This document shows positions 22,068 through 30,155 of a stretch of DNA of 33,971 nt, one piece after another (position 1 is the stretch's first letter; every line of letters starts with the position of its first letter). The stretch spans positions 1 through 33,971 of the forward strand of contig JAEMQF010000262.1 in the NCBI GenBank assembly GCA_022758925.1, in the 5' to 3' direction. The position numbers and the translations under genes are program-made. Below the pieces are notes generated by a model. The model was not told where the DNA came from and ran no database searches. It worked only from the letters and a program-made list of their open reading frames with translations. The stretch is from Burkholderiales bacterium (GTDB taxonomy: Bacteria; Pseudomonadota; Gammaproteobacteria; Burkholderiales; Burkholderiaceae_C).

Positions 22068-22709
22068 ATGCCCCAATCGAAATCGGCTTCGGCCGACACC
22101 GTGCAACAAGCGCGCACCAAGGCCCGGCAGCGTTTGATCGGCGCCGTGGTGCTGCTGCTGGTGGGCGTCATCGGTTTCCCGCTGGTGTTCGAGACCCAGC
22201 CACGGCCGATTCCGGTCGATGTAGCGATCGAAATTCCGCGCAAAGACACGGCTGCGCCGTTGCCGGCCCCTTCCCCCCGTGCCACGCCGGCAGCGAATTC
22301 GGTTGTTGCCTCGGTGGCCAGTGCCAGTGCCAGCGCCAGCGCTGCGCGCAGCGTTGTGGCTGCGGCACCGGCCAGCGCACCATCGGCCGTCCGTCCGGCC
22401 CCGGTGGCTGGCGCGTCCGCGCCAGCCGAGCCTGTGGCAGCGACAAACACGGCAACTGCGCCCACCACCGAGTCCGAGGTCGGGCGTTTTGTGGTTCAGG
22501 TCGGCGCCTTCGCCGACGCGGCGGCAGTGCAGGCGATTCGAGGCCGGGCCGAAAGGCTCGGCCTGAAGACCTACACCCAGGTCGCCGAAACCGTGGCCGG
22601 CGATCGAACCCGGGTTCGCATCGGTCCGTTCGACACCCGCGAGGCTGCCGACCAGGCCGCCGCCAAGGCCAAGGCGGGTGGCCTGAGCGCCGTGGTGCTG
22701 ACGTTGTGA
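22068..22709 (+). CDS. dedD: SPOR-domain protein (DedD-like)
   Basis: N-terminal TM (LIGAVVLLLVGVIGFPLVF), Ala/Pro linker, C-terminal SPOR-like FVVQVGAFADAAAVQAIRGRAERLGLKTYTQ...RVRIGPFDTREAADQAAAKAKAGGL; between folC and cvpA. Confidence 0.88.
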   Translation: MPQSKSASADTVQQARTKARQRLIGAVVLLLVGVIGFPLVFETQPRPIPVDVAIEIPRKDTAAPLPAPSPRATPAANSVVASVASASASASAARSVVAAAPASAPSAVRPAPVAGASAPAEPVAATNTATAPTTESEVGRFVVQVGAFADAAAVQAIRGRAERLGLKTYTQVAETVAGDRTRVRIGPFDTREAADQAAAKAKAGGLSAVVLTL

Positions 22710-22719
22710 GGGTCGCAGC

Positions 22720-23220
22720 ATGAACCATTCAGGGGTGTGGCTCGACATCTTGCTCGGCGCGACGGTGCTGATCTCGATGACCGTCGGCATCATGCGTGGC
22801 CTGGTGTTCGAGATGCTGTCGGCGCTCGGCTGGGTGGCCGCCTACTTTGCGGCCCAATGGTTGGCGCCGAGTCTTGTGTCTTACGTTCCGGCCGAGGTCG
22901 CGGCTACCGGCATCAGGCGCGGGATCGCATTTGGCGTCATGTTTGTCGCCTTCCTGGTGGGCTGGGGCTTGATTTCGCGCGCGCTGCGTGCCGTGATTCG
23001 CGGCTCGCACATGAGCACCTCCGACCGCGCGCTGGGCGCGGCGTTCGGGATGGCGCGTGGCGTCGTGCTGTTGCTGGCGGTGGTCACCGTAATCCGACTC
23101 ACACCCTTGGCAGAAGCCGCGCCGTGGCGACATTCCAGCGCAGTGGCATGGTTGGAATCGGCGCTGCGCGGGCTCAAGCCGGTGCTGCCACGCGACGTCT
23201 CGCGCCACCTCCCGTCCTAG
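22720..23220 (+). CDS. cvpA: CvpA family membrane protein
   Basis: WLDILLGATVLISMTVGIMRGLVFEMLSALGWVAAYFAAQW; between dedD and purF; stop TAG lies in CTAG 23217-23220. Confidence 0.92.
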   Translation: MNHSGVWLDILLGATVLISMTVGIMRGLVFEMLSALGWVAAYFAAQWLAPSLVSYVPAEVAATGIRRGIAFGVMFVAFLVGWGLISRALRAVIRGSHMSTSDRALGAAFGMARGVVLLLAVVTVIRLTPLAEAAPWRHSSAVAWLESALRGLKPVLPRDVSRHLPS

Positions 23221-23464
23221 TACCGCGACCCAGAGATTTCGATACATGAAACCGCGTCTTCGGCCCGATGGCGTCGTTGCAAGCCTTGCAGGCCGCGCTG
23301 GGCCTGAGGCCCAGCCCCTCGCCTGGCGAGCGCAGTCCGCAGGGACTGCGCGCGTCCGGGCTCGGCCTCGCGATACCACGAGGTATCGCTGCGGTTTGCG
23401 CCTAGCCCTCGGACCGAATCCATCGCTTTCATTTCGTCTCGAAACCTCTGGGTCGCGGTACTAG
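23217..23464 (+). repeat. CTAG-bounded inverted-repeat structured element, copy 2 (248 bp, multi-hairpin)
   Basis: CTAGTACCGCGACCCAGAG-a-TTTCGA at the left pairs with TCGAAA-c-CTCTGGGTCGCGGTACTAG at the right; hairpins 23298-23314 (CTGGGCC-tga-GGCCCAG), 23330-23351 (GCGCAGTCC-gcag-GGACTGCGC), 23370-23389 (GCGATACC-acga-GGTATCGC); 59-nt identical core shared with copy 1. Confidence 0.93.
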
Positions 23465-23490
23465 GCCGGCATCGATCCAGGATCAACACC

Positions 23491-25017
23491 ATGTGCGGCA
23501 TCGTCGGCGTGATCGCCAAAGACCCGGTCAACCAGTTGATCTACGACGCGCTGCTGTTGCTTCAGCATCGCGGCCAGGATGCAGCCGGCATCGTGACGAT
23601 GCAGGGCACCAAATGTTTCATGCACAAGGCGCGTGGCATGGTGCGCGACGTGTTTCGCACTCGCAACATGCGCAGCCTGCTCGGAGCAGTCGGCCTGGGC
23701 CAGGTGCGCTACCCGACCGCCGGCAGCGCCTACAGCGAAGAAGAGGCGCAGCCGTTCTATGTGAATGCGCCGTTCGGTATCGTGCTGGTGCACAACGGCA
23801 ACCTGACGAACGCCGCGGCGCTGAAGCGCGAGTTGATCGCCGTTGACCGGCGCCACATCAACACCGAAAGCGATACCGAGGTCTTGATCAACGTGCTCGC
23901 GCACGAGCTGCAGACCGCTGCGCAGGGGATAGCACTCACTCCCGACGCGGTGTTTCAGGCTGTGGGCGCGGTGCACAAGCGCCTCAAAGGGTCTTACGCC
24001 GTCGTCGCACTGATCGCAGGCCACGGCCTGCTCGCGTTTCGCGATCCTTTCGGAATTCGCCCCCTGTGTTTTGGGCAAGGCGAGGGCACAAATGGACCGG
24101 AATTGATGGTGGCCAGTGAGTCGGTGGCGATTGAAGGAACCGGCCACAAGGTGACCCGCGACGTGGCCCCGGGCGAAGCGATCTTCATCGACCTGCAGGC
24201 CAGGCTGCATGCGCGCCAATGCGCCGACAACCCGAGCCTGAACCCCTGCATGTTCGAGTTCGTCTACCTGGCCAGGCCCGACTCGGTGATGGACGGCGTG
24301 TCGGTCTATCAGGCGCGCCTGAACCTGGGGGAAACTCTGGCGCAGCGTTTGATTTCGACGCTGCCGCCGAACGAAATCGACGTCGTCGTGCCGATCCCGG
24401 AGTCGAGCCGGCCGTCGGCGATGCAACTCGCCCAGCGCATCGGCAAGCCGTACCGCGAAGGCTTCGTCAAGAATCGCTATGTCGGCCGCACTTTCATCAT
24501 GCCGGGGCAAGGGGTGCGCGCAAAGTCGGTGCGGCAAAAGCTGAACGCGATCGGCGTCGAGTTCAAGGGGCGCAACGTGCTGCTGGTCGACGATTCGATC
24601 GTTCGCGGAACGACCTCGAAAGAGATCATCCAGATGGCGCGCGACGCCGGCGCGCGCAAGGTCTACATGGCCTCCGCCGCGCCACCGGTGCGCTACCCCA
24701 ATGTGTACGGCATCGACATGCCCACCCACTCCGAGTTGATTGCGCACAACCGCACTGTCGAGGAGATTCGCAAGTTCATCGGTGCGGATGCGCTGATCTA
24801 CCAGGACGTTGCGGCGATGAAGAAGGTCGTCGCGGCGCTGAACCCGGCGATTCACGGCTTCGAGGCGTCTTGTTTTGACGGCGTCTACATCACGGGCGAC
24901 GTGACCGCGGACGACTTCGCGACGATGGCAGCGCAGCGCAGCGCCCAAGGCGAAGACGAAGACAACCCGGAGCGTTCGCGCCTGGTCTTGCAGGACACGG
25001 CGGAGCACGGCCCGTGA
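23491..25017 (+). CDS. purF: Amidophosphoribosyltransferase
   Basis: [36 protein letters not shown]...[12 protein letters not shown]...[37 protein letters not shown]. Confidence 0.98.
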   Translation: MCGIVGVIAKDPVNQLIYDALLLLQHRGQDAAGIVTMQGTKCFMHKARGMVRDVFRTRNMRSLLGAVGLGQVRYPTAGSAYSEEEAQPFYVNAPFGIVLVHNGNLTNAAALKRELIAVDRRHINTESDTEVLINVLAHELQTAAQGIALTPDAVFQAVGAVHKRLKGSYAVVALIAGHGLLAFRDPFGIRPLCFGQGEGTNGPELMVASESVAIEGTGHKVTRDVAPGEAIFIDLQARLHARQCADNPSLNPCMFEFVYLARPDSVMDGVSVYQARLNLGETLAQRLISTLPPNEIDVVVPIPESSRPSAMQLAQRIGKPYREGFVKNRYVGRTFIMPGQGVRAKSVRQKLNAIGVEFKGRNVLLVDDSIVRGTTSKEIIQMARDAGARKVYMASAAPPVRYPNVYGIDMPTHSELIAHNRTVEEIRKFIGADALIYQDVAAMKKVVAALNPAIHGFEASCFDGVYITGDVTADDFATMAAQRSAQGEDEDNPERSRLVLQDTAEHGP

Positions 25018-26438
25018 CGCGCCGCGTTCGCACCCGCATCGCGCCTTCGCCGACCGGTTTCTTGCATCTGGGCACAGCGCGCACGGCGCTTTTTTCCTGG
25101 GCCTTCGCGCGCCATCACGGCGGTGATTTCATCCTGCGCATCGAAGACACGGACGAAGCGCGCTCGACTCAAGAGGCGGTCGACCAGATCATCGCGGCCA
25201 TGAGATGGCTGCGTCTGGACTACGACGAAGGGCCATACTTCCAGATGCAGCGTCTGGGCCGCTACCGCGAAGTGATTGCGAAAATGCTGGGCGAAGGCAC
25301 GGCCTACCGCTGCTACTGCTCGCCGCAGGAACTCGAGGCGATGCGCGAGACGCAGCGCGCGCGCGGCGAAAAGCCGCGTTATGACGGGCGCTGGCGCCCC
25401 GAGGCCGGGAAGAACCTGGGGATGCCGCCGAGCGCGGTCGCGCCCGTGGTGCGCTTCAAGAATCCGCGCTCCGGTGTCGTGACCTGGAACGACATGGTCA
25501 AGGGCCCGATCAGCATCAGCAACGACGAACTCGACGATCTGATCATCGCCCGCCCCGCGCCAGGCGGTGCGAAGGACCCAGGGGCCGTGGGCACGCCGAC
25601 CTACAATTTCTGCGTCGTGGTCGACGACCTGGACATGCAGATCAGCCACGTGTTGCGCGGCGACGACCACGTGAACAACACGCCGCGCCAGATCAACATC
25701 TTGCGTGCACTCGGTGCAGAGCTGCCCGAGTACGGCCATGTGCCGATGATTCTTGGCCCGGACGGCGACAAGCTCTCGAAGCGCCATGGCGCCGTCAGCG
25801 TGACGCAGTATGAGGACGCCGGCTACCTGCGCGAGGCGATGGTCAACTACCTCGCGCGGCTGGGCTGGAGCCACGGCGACGACGAATTGTTCGACCGTGA
25901 CCAACTCGTGCGCTGGTTCGACGGCAAACACCTGGCGCGAAGCCCAGCGCAGTGGGACCTGACCAAGCTCAACTGGGTGAACGCGCAGGCGCTGAAAAAG
26001 ATCGACATCAACGTATTGGCCGGGCTGCTCGCCGGCCGCTTGCAGCGCCGCGGACTGATTGTCGAGGCAGACGCGCCGCTGGCCGGCATGTGCACCCTGT
26101 TCCGCGATCGCTGCGTGACAACCGAGGAGCTCGCCGATTGGCTGGCCATGTATTTCTCCGAAGTCAAGCCGAGCGACGCAGATCTCGCGGCGCATGTGAC
26201 GCCGCAAGTCGGTCCGGCATTGGTTGCGCTGGCCGACTCGCTGGCTGAAGTGCCCTGGGACAAGGCATCGATCTCGGAGGCGATCAAGTCGGTGTTGGCC
26301 GCGCATGGGCTGAAGATGCCGCAGCTCGCGCATGCGGTGCGCGTGCTCGTCTGCGGCCGTGCCCAGACGCCTGCGATCGACGCCGTGCTCGAGTTGTTCG
26401 CGCGCGAGAGGGTGCTTGCGCGCCTGCGGCGCAGCTGA
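25014..26438 (+). CDS. gltX: Glutamyl-tRNA synthetase
   Basis: [46 protein letters not shown]...[14 protein letters not shown] start overlapping the purF stop by 4 nt. Confidence 0.98.
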   Translation: MTRRVRTRIAPSPTGFLHLGTARTALFSWAFARHHGGDFILRIEDTDEARSTQEAVDQIIAAMRWLRLDYDEGPYFQMQRLGRYREVIAKMLGEGTAYRCYCSPQELEAMRETQRARGEKPRYDGRWRPEAGKNLGMPPSAVAPVVRFKNPRSGVVTWNDMVKGPISISNDELDDLIIARPAPGGAKDPGAVGTPTYNFCVVVDDLDMQISHVLRGDDHVNNTPRQINILRALGAELPEYGHVPMILGPDGDKLSKRHGAVSVTQYEDAGYLREAMVNYLARLGWSHGDDELFDRDQLVRWFDGKHLARSPAQWDLTKLNWVNAQALKKIDINVLAGLLAGRLQRRGLIVEADAPLAGMCTLFRDRCVTTEELADWLAMYFSEVKPSDADLAAHVTPQVGPALVALADSLAEVPWDKASISEAIKSVLAAHGLKMPQLAHAVRVLVCGRAQTPAIDAVLELFARERVLARLRRS

Positions 26439-26496
26439 AAACGCTGGCTATAATTCCGCTCTTTCCCGAATTGCGCTGGCTTGGATTTGAGTCAAT

Positions 26497-26572
<76 letters not shown>

Positions 26573-26617
26573 ACAAGCTCACGCGATGCAGCGCAATGAA
26601 GGACGAAACGTTTTCCT

Positions 26618-26693
26618 GTCCCCTTCGTCTAGAGGCCTAGGACACCACCCTTTCACGGTGATTACAGGGGTTCGAATCCCCTAGGGGACGCCA
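26618..26693 (+). tRNA. tRNA-Glu (anticodon TTC)
   Basis: GTCCCCTTCGTCTAGAGGCCTAGGACACCACCCTTTCACGGTG...GGGGTTCGAATCCCCTAGGGGACGCCA. Confidence 0.97.
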
Positions 26694-26743
26694 ACAACGC
26701 GGGCGCAATGCGGCCCGTGATGCAGGAAGCAGCGCAGAGATGA

Positions 26744-26820
26744 GGAGTGGTAGTTCAGTTGGTTAGAATACCGGCCTGTCACGCCGGGGGTCGCGGGTTC
26801 GAGCCCCGTCCACTCCGCCA
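26744..26820 (+). tRNA. tRNA-Asp (anticodon GTC)
   Basis: GGAGTGGTAGTTCAGTTGGTTAGAATACCGGCCTGTCACGCCGGGGGTCGCGGGTTCGAGCCCCGTCCACTCCGCCA. Confidence 0.97.
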
Positions 26821-26833
26821 ATGTTCAAGAAAA

Positions 26834-26857
26834 GCGGGCCCTTCGGGCCCGTTTTTC
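26834..26857 (+). terminator. Rho-independent terminator of the tRNA cluster
   Basis: GCGGGCCC-ttc-GGGCCCGT followed by TTTTCTT. Confidence 0.9.
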
Positions 26858-26984
26858 TTCCTACCCCCCTTTGTACCCCCCCCCCCGCTGAAAGCGGTCG
26901 GGTCAAGCCCGGTCAGGCCGCGACATCCTGGGGCGGCTGAAGCTCTGTTCTTGACGCGCCTCTTCCGGCAGTCGAGAGTACGGC

Positions 26985-27350
26985 ATGAGCAAGTCAGCAT
27001 CCTTTCCATTTTTGGGCGTGCCCACGAACGACCGCAACGCTGCGTTCCCGGGCATTGCGGAGTTCTCCTTTGCAGTCGCTCAGGACCCGTACGGCTACTA
27101 CCCAAGCGATGCTTCGCGGCGGTCCGCCACCTACAGCAAGAGCACGCTCCCGTCGCAGATTCGCTGCGCCAACCCGCGGTGCCAGCAGGGCGGTCTTGAG
27201 ACCCAGTAGATCGTGAACTTCCATCCGGACGGCGAGTACGACTTCCCGTGCAACGGTCATGAAGGGACACCAGCAGGACGGCGCAAGGGCGATCCTTGCG
27301 ACAACCGCTTCGCCGTCACGCTGTCCGTGGTCCGCCGTGCATGGCGATGA
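26985..27350 (+). pseudogene. ORF interrupted by a single in-frame amber codon (27207-27209); possible cysteine-rich small protein
   Basis: MSKSASFPFLGVPTNDRNAAFPGIAEFSFAVAQDPYGYYPSDASRRSATYSKSTLPSQIRCANPRCQQGGLETQ-[TAG]-IVNFHPDGEYDFPCNGHEGTPAGRRKGDPCDNRFAVTLSVVRRAWR-TGA; the same frame stays open for 46 codons past the TAG. Confidence 0.55.
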
Positions 27351-27351
27351 T

Positions 27352-27687
27352 TCACATCCGACCGCCAAAGAGCCCCAGCTCACGCGCCACCCGCACATAG
27401 GCGTCGGTCATCGCAGCCTTGCGTTCCACCGGATGCTGGACCGTCAGGGCGGCACAAAAGCAGGCCACGGGGTGCTTTCGCACAGCCCTCGCTTCGACCC
27501 AGGTCAGCACTTCGTCCAGCTCAGCTGAGCGCACGTCGTCATCGACACAGCGCTCGATCGCGGTCGCGAGGATGCCGAGGGCTTCCTTTGCCATCACGTC
27601 GCTGCGGGTTTCGTCCGCCCAGAGGCCGAAATGCGCAACTTTGCCGTCTTTCAAAGATGAGAACATGACAAGAACGTAGCACGCCAT
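27352..27687 (-). CDS. Hypothetical protein
   Basis: 111-aa ORF MACYVLVMFSSLKDGKVAHFGLWADETRSDVMAKEALGILATAIERC...; plausible amino-acid composition, no recognised family. Confidence 0.5.
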   Translation of the reverse strand: MACYVLVMFSSLKDGKVAHFGLWADETRSDVMAKEALGILATAIERCVDDDVRSAELDEVLTWVEARAVRKHPVACFCAALTVQHPVERKAAMTDAYVRVARELGLFGGRM

Positions 27688-27836
27688 CGTTCTCGTTTGA
27701 AGCTCAAATCTTCAGTGGAAGTTTCTCCATGCATTCAGGGAGATAGGGGGAACAGGGGCCTGCGCCCATGCACTTGCGGGAAGTGCGGTACGTCCCGGCA
27801 GCAATCGGGCCGTAGCGGAAGCGGTGAGCAAACCGG

Positions 27837-28799
27837 CTATGTGCCTAAACGCTCTTTCAGAGCGGTGTACTGCTGCGCAAAGACATCGGGCTTCTTCGCC
27901 CGGAGGCTTTCAAGATTGGCGAGCTTCCATCTCAGGGCCGGGAGGTCTTTCAGGTGAGGAAAGGGCATCAGGTCCCAGGCAGGTTCGGCCCTCACCAGCG
28001 ACAGCAGGAAGTCCTTGTGCTTGGCCGTCAGCGCTTTCGGAAGATCGTTCTTCATGGTGGCCCGGACTTGCTCCAAGGTCGCAAGTGAGACCTCTTCGCT
28101 GGTCATCCCCCTGAAGTGGTTTTCGTAGATGCTCTCCAGCGGCAGGTCTGTACTGAAAAGAACTTCATGCACCGGCCGGTTGTGCCCGGCCAGATGGCCG
28201 ACGAAGCAATCGACGAACGCCGAGTCCAGCCCGAACTTCTCGTACATCTTCAACACATCGAAGATGTCCCGCGGATGCTGGCGATCCATCGCCGCGACCA
28301 GTTTGCTGCCGTAGATTTCTGCTGTGTTCAGCATCGGTACGGCGATCTCCGCCGTGAACGTGTCTTGCGCCGTCGGCGTGAGCGGCATGGCTTTCGTCGG
28401 CAGGAGCGTGCCGCGAAAGATGTGATTGACCTCGATCTTCACTTCGGCCAGATCACTCCTCACGAAGAGCTTCACGTCTTCGCCGCCCGGCTTTTTGGGG
28501 AGCGTGACGGAAAGGCCACGTCCTTCAAGCGTCATTGCCGCCGCTTGCAAGTCGCTTTGCATGGCCTGCAGGGCATCGTTCCGCGCCAGCGTGTGGTCGG
28601 TGAACACCACATCGATGTCCACTGAAAGACGCGGCATGTCCTGCACGAAGAGATTGATGGCCGTGCCACCCTTCATCGCAAAGCGGGGTGACGCGAACAC
28701 ATCCGGTGCGATGTCAATCAGCAGGCGAACCGTGTCGATGTACTCCTGCTTCATGGCGTGAGGTCCAGCCTTTCGCCGTTCTTGGATACGGCGATCCAT
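27837..28799 (-). CDS. AbiEii/AbiGii-type nucleotidyltransferase toxin
   Basis: FASPRFAMKGGTAINLFVQDMPRLSVDIDVVFTDHTLARNDALQAM: KGGTA.NL and D.D nucleotidyltransferase signature, plus IYGSKLVAAMDRQHPRDIFDVL. Confidence 0.88.
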   Translation of the reverse strand: MDRRIQERRKAGPHAMKQEYIDTVRLLIDIAPDVFASPRFAMKGGTAINLFVQDMPRLSVDIDVVFTDHTLARNDALQAMQSDLQAAAMTLEGRGLSVTLPKKPGGEDVKLFVRSDLAEVKIEVNHIFRGTLLPTKAMPLTPTAQDTFTAEIAVPMLNTAEIYGSKLVAAMDRQHPRDIFDVLKMYEKFGLDSAFVDCFVGHLAGHNRPVHEVLFSTDLPLESIYENHFRGMTSEEVSLATLEQVRATMKNDLPKALTAKHKDFLLSLVRAEPAWDLMPFPHLKDLPALRWKLANLESLRAKKPDVFAQQYTALKERLGT

Positions 28800-29494
28800 C
28801 GCGATCCTCCGCCTTTGGCTTCGCTGTGTTTCTTCGCAAGCGCGGCCCAGGGCAGGTCGAGTTCTTCAGCAAGCGCGCGCGCCAGGCGGACGACCTTGAT
28901 GCGGGTCGTATGGGTCAGCAAGGTTTCGAGGGTCGTGCTGCGCAGGCTGCGCGTGCTTTCGACAAGCTGTCGCGCATCCTGAAGCGATTCCGTCTTTCCC
29001 ACGTCGCTGAGGAGTTCAAGAAGGGCCCGTTCCGGGACCGAGACAAGGACGCCCTCGTGGCCGGCAGGAAGGGTCCGCACGCCGAAGTTCGGAGGCAGCG
29101 CCGCGTCGAAGAGTCGAGTGGTCTGATAGGTGCAGGGATACCGGCTCACCAGCCATTCAGGAAGGCGAATCGGTTGTTCGCCCCACAGCGAGATCGTTTC
29201 CCGGAACGACATGTTGTGCTTCACGCCCCGCCAGGCGAGAGCCGTCTTCGCCCCGACATGCAAGCCCTCGTGCCGACGCTTGAGATAGGCCAGACATCCG
29301 TCCCGCGTCAGGGTGTCACCGGGCAGCATGTAGGCACCGCGGCCCAGATGGGTGAGCCATCCGCCTTTGGCCAGATGGGAGGCATGGGCGGCGGTCAGGC
29401 CATTCGCCTTCAAGAAGACTACGTCCAGCGGTTCGCCTCGGGGGAGAACCGCCAGTAGAGACTTGAATGAAAAACCATCTGTGCTTGATCTCAT
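28751..29494 (-). CDS. AbiEi-type antitoxin / transcriptional regulator
   Basis: Overlaps the toxin by 49 nt upstream; N-terminal wH-like VFLKANGLTAAHASHLAKGGWLTHLGRGAYMLPGD, then VGAKTALAWRG..., SVPERALLELL typical of AbiEi-like proteins. Confidence 0.82.
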   Translation of the reverse strand: MRSSTDGFSFKSLLAVLPRGEPLDVVFLKANGLTAAHASHLAKGGWLTHLGRGAYMLPGDTLTRDGCLAYLKRRHEGLHVGAKTALAWRGVKHNMSFRETISLWGEQPIRLPEWLVSRYPCTYQTTRLFDAALPPNFGVRTLPAGHEGVLVSVPERALLELLSDVGKTESLQDARQLVESTRSLRSTTLETLLTHTTRIKVVRLARALAEELDLPWAALAKKHSEAKGGGSRWIAVSKNGERLDLTP

Positions 29495-29519
29495 AGATCA
29501 ACTATGACGTGTTTTTCAT
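29467..29519 (-). promoter_or_regulatory. Concentric palindrome over the antitoxin start, candidate AbiEi operator
   Basis: ATGAAAAAC (29467-29475)/GTTTTTCAT (29511-29519) and TTGATC (29485-29490)/GATCAA (29496-29501) are both exact inverted repeats centred on 29493. Confidence 0.65.
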
Positions 29520-29970
29520 TCCTGTTCAAGCGCGTTGTATAGATAACGTGCAAATAATGACTTGATGGATCAGTATTTGGAATACTTTCATACAACCCTC
29601 CGGCGAGCGCCGCCGCTTGGAGAACGCATCCTAGGCCGGTGCCACTTCAACGTACTGCGGCAACGTTGTGCGCACTGCAGAGTGCACCTCATGTGACCGT
29701 GGGCAAACTCCGTGTGCGCTTGTGCCACGCATTTCCCCCTCAAGAGCTGGCGACGTATGGCGCCGGCCTGGGGCGCTGACCACCACCCTTGCGCGCGCGC
29801 GGCTCGGCGAATCGGCACCGAACTTGAGTTGCGTTCGCATGCCGATGGTGCTCAATGGGCCGGCCTGTGATCGTCGTCACGCTGCATGCTGCTGTCTCGC
29901 GTCTGGCCTAAAGCTGGTGTCGCTTCGTCCCGATAGACCCGGACTTGTTCATCCCTTTGTCGGAGTCACC

Positions 29971-30138
29971 ATGCACATTCTTCGTAGTGGCGCGGTTCAT
30001 TGCTGCGCGTGTTTGGCCCTGCTTGCGGGCACGGTCGGTCTGTCGGGCTGCGGTGGTTCGCCCGCCGCCGCGTCGGCACCGATCACGCAGTCCACCATCA
30101 CTTTGCCGTCGTCGGTGCAAGTGGTGAGTGCGAAGTGA
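29971..30138 (+). CDS. Small lipoprotein of unknown function
   Basis: MHILRSGAVHCCACLALLAGTVGLSGCGGSPAAASAPITQSTITLPSSVQVVSAK: lipobox LSGC; stop 17 nt before the next CDS. Confidence 0.7.
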   Translation: MHILRSGAVHCCACLALLAGTVGLSGCGGSPAAASAPITQSTITLPSSVQVVSAK

Positions 30139-30155
30139 GCAGCAAGGTCACAACC

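Noticed and set aside
23246-23464. ORF inside element copy 2 (MKPRLRPDGVVASLAGRAGPEAQPLAW...) with a similar peptide in copy 1 (MKSRLRPPCVVASLAGRAGPEAQPLAW, 3773..4006 -)
   Set aside because: Peptide similarity follows from nucleotide identity of the structured core; copy 3 changes preserve stems but not the protein, so coding is unlikely.
26747-27270. ORFs 26747..27199 (+) and 26779..27270 (-)
   Set aside because: They translate through tRNA-Asp (MVVQLVRIPACHAGGRGFEPRPLRQ / RSGRGSNPRPPA), a classic spurious prediction.
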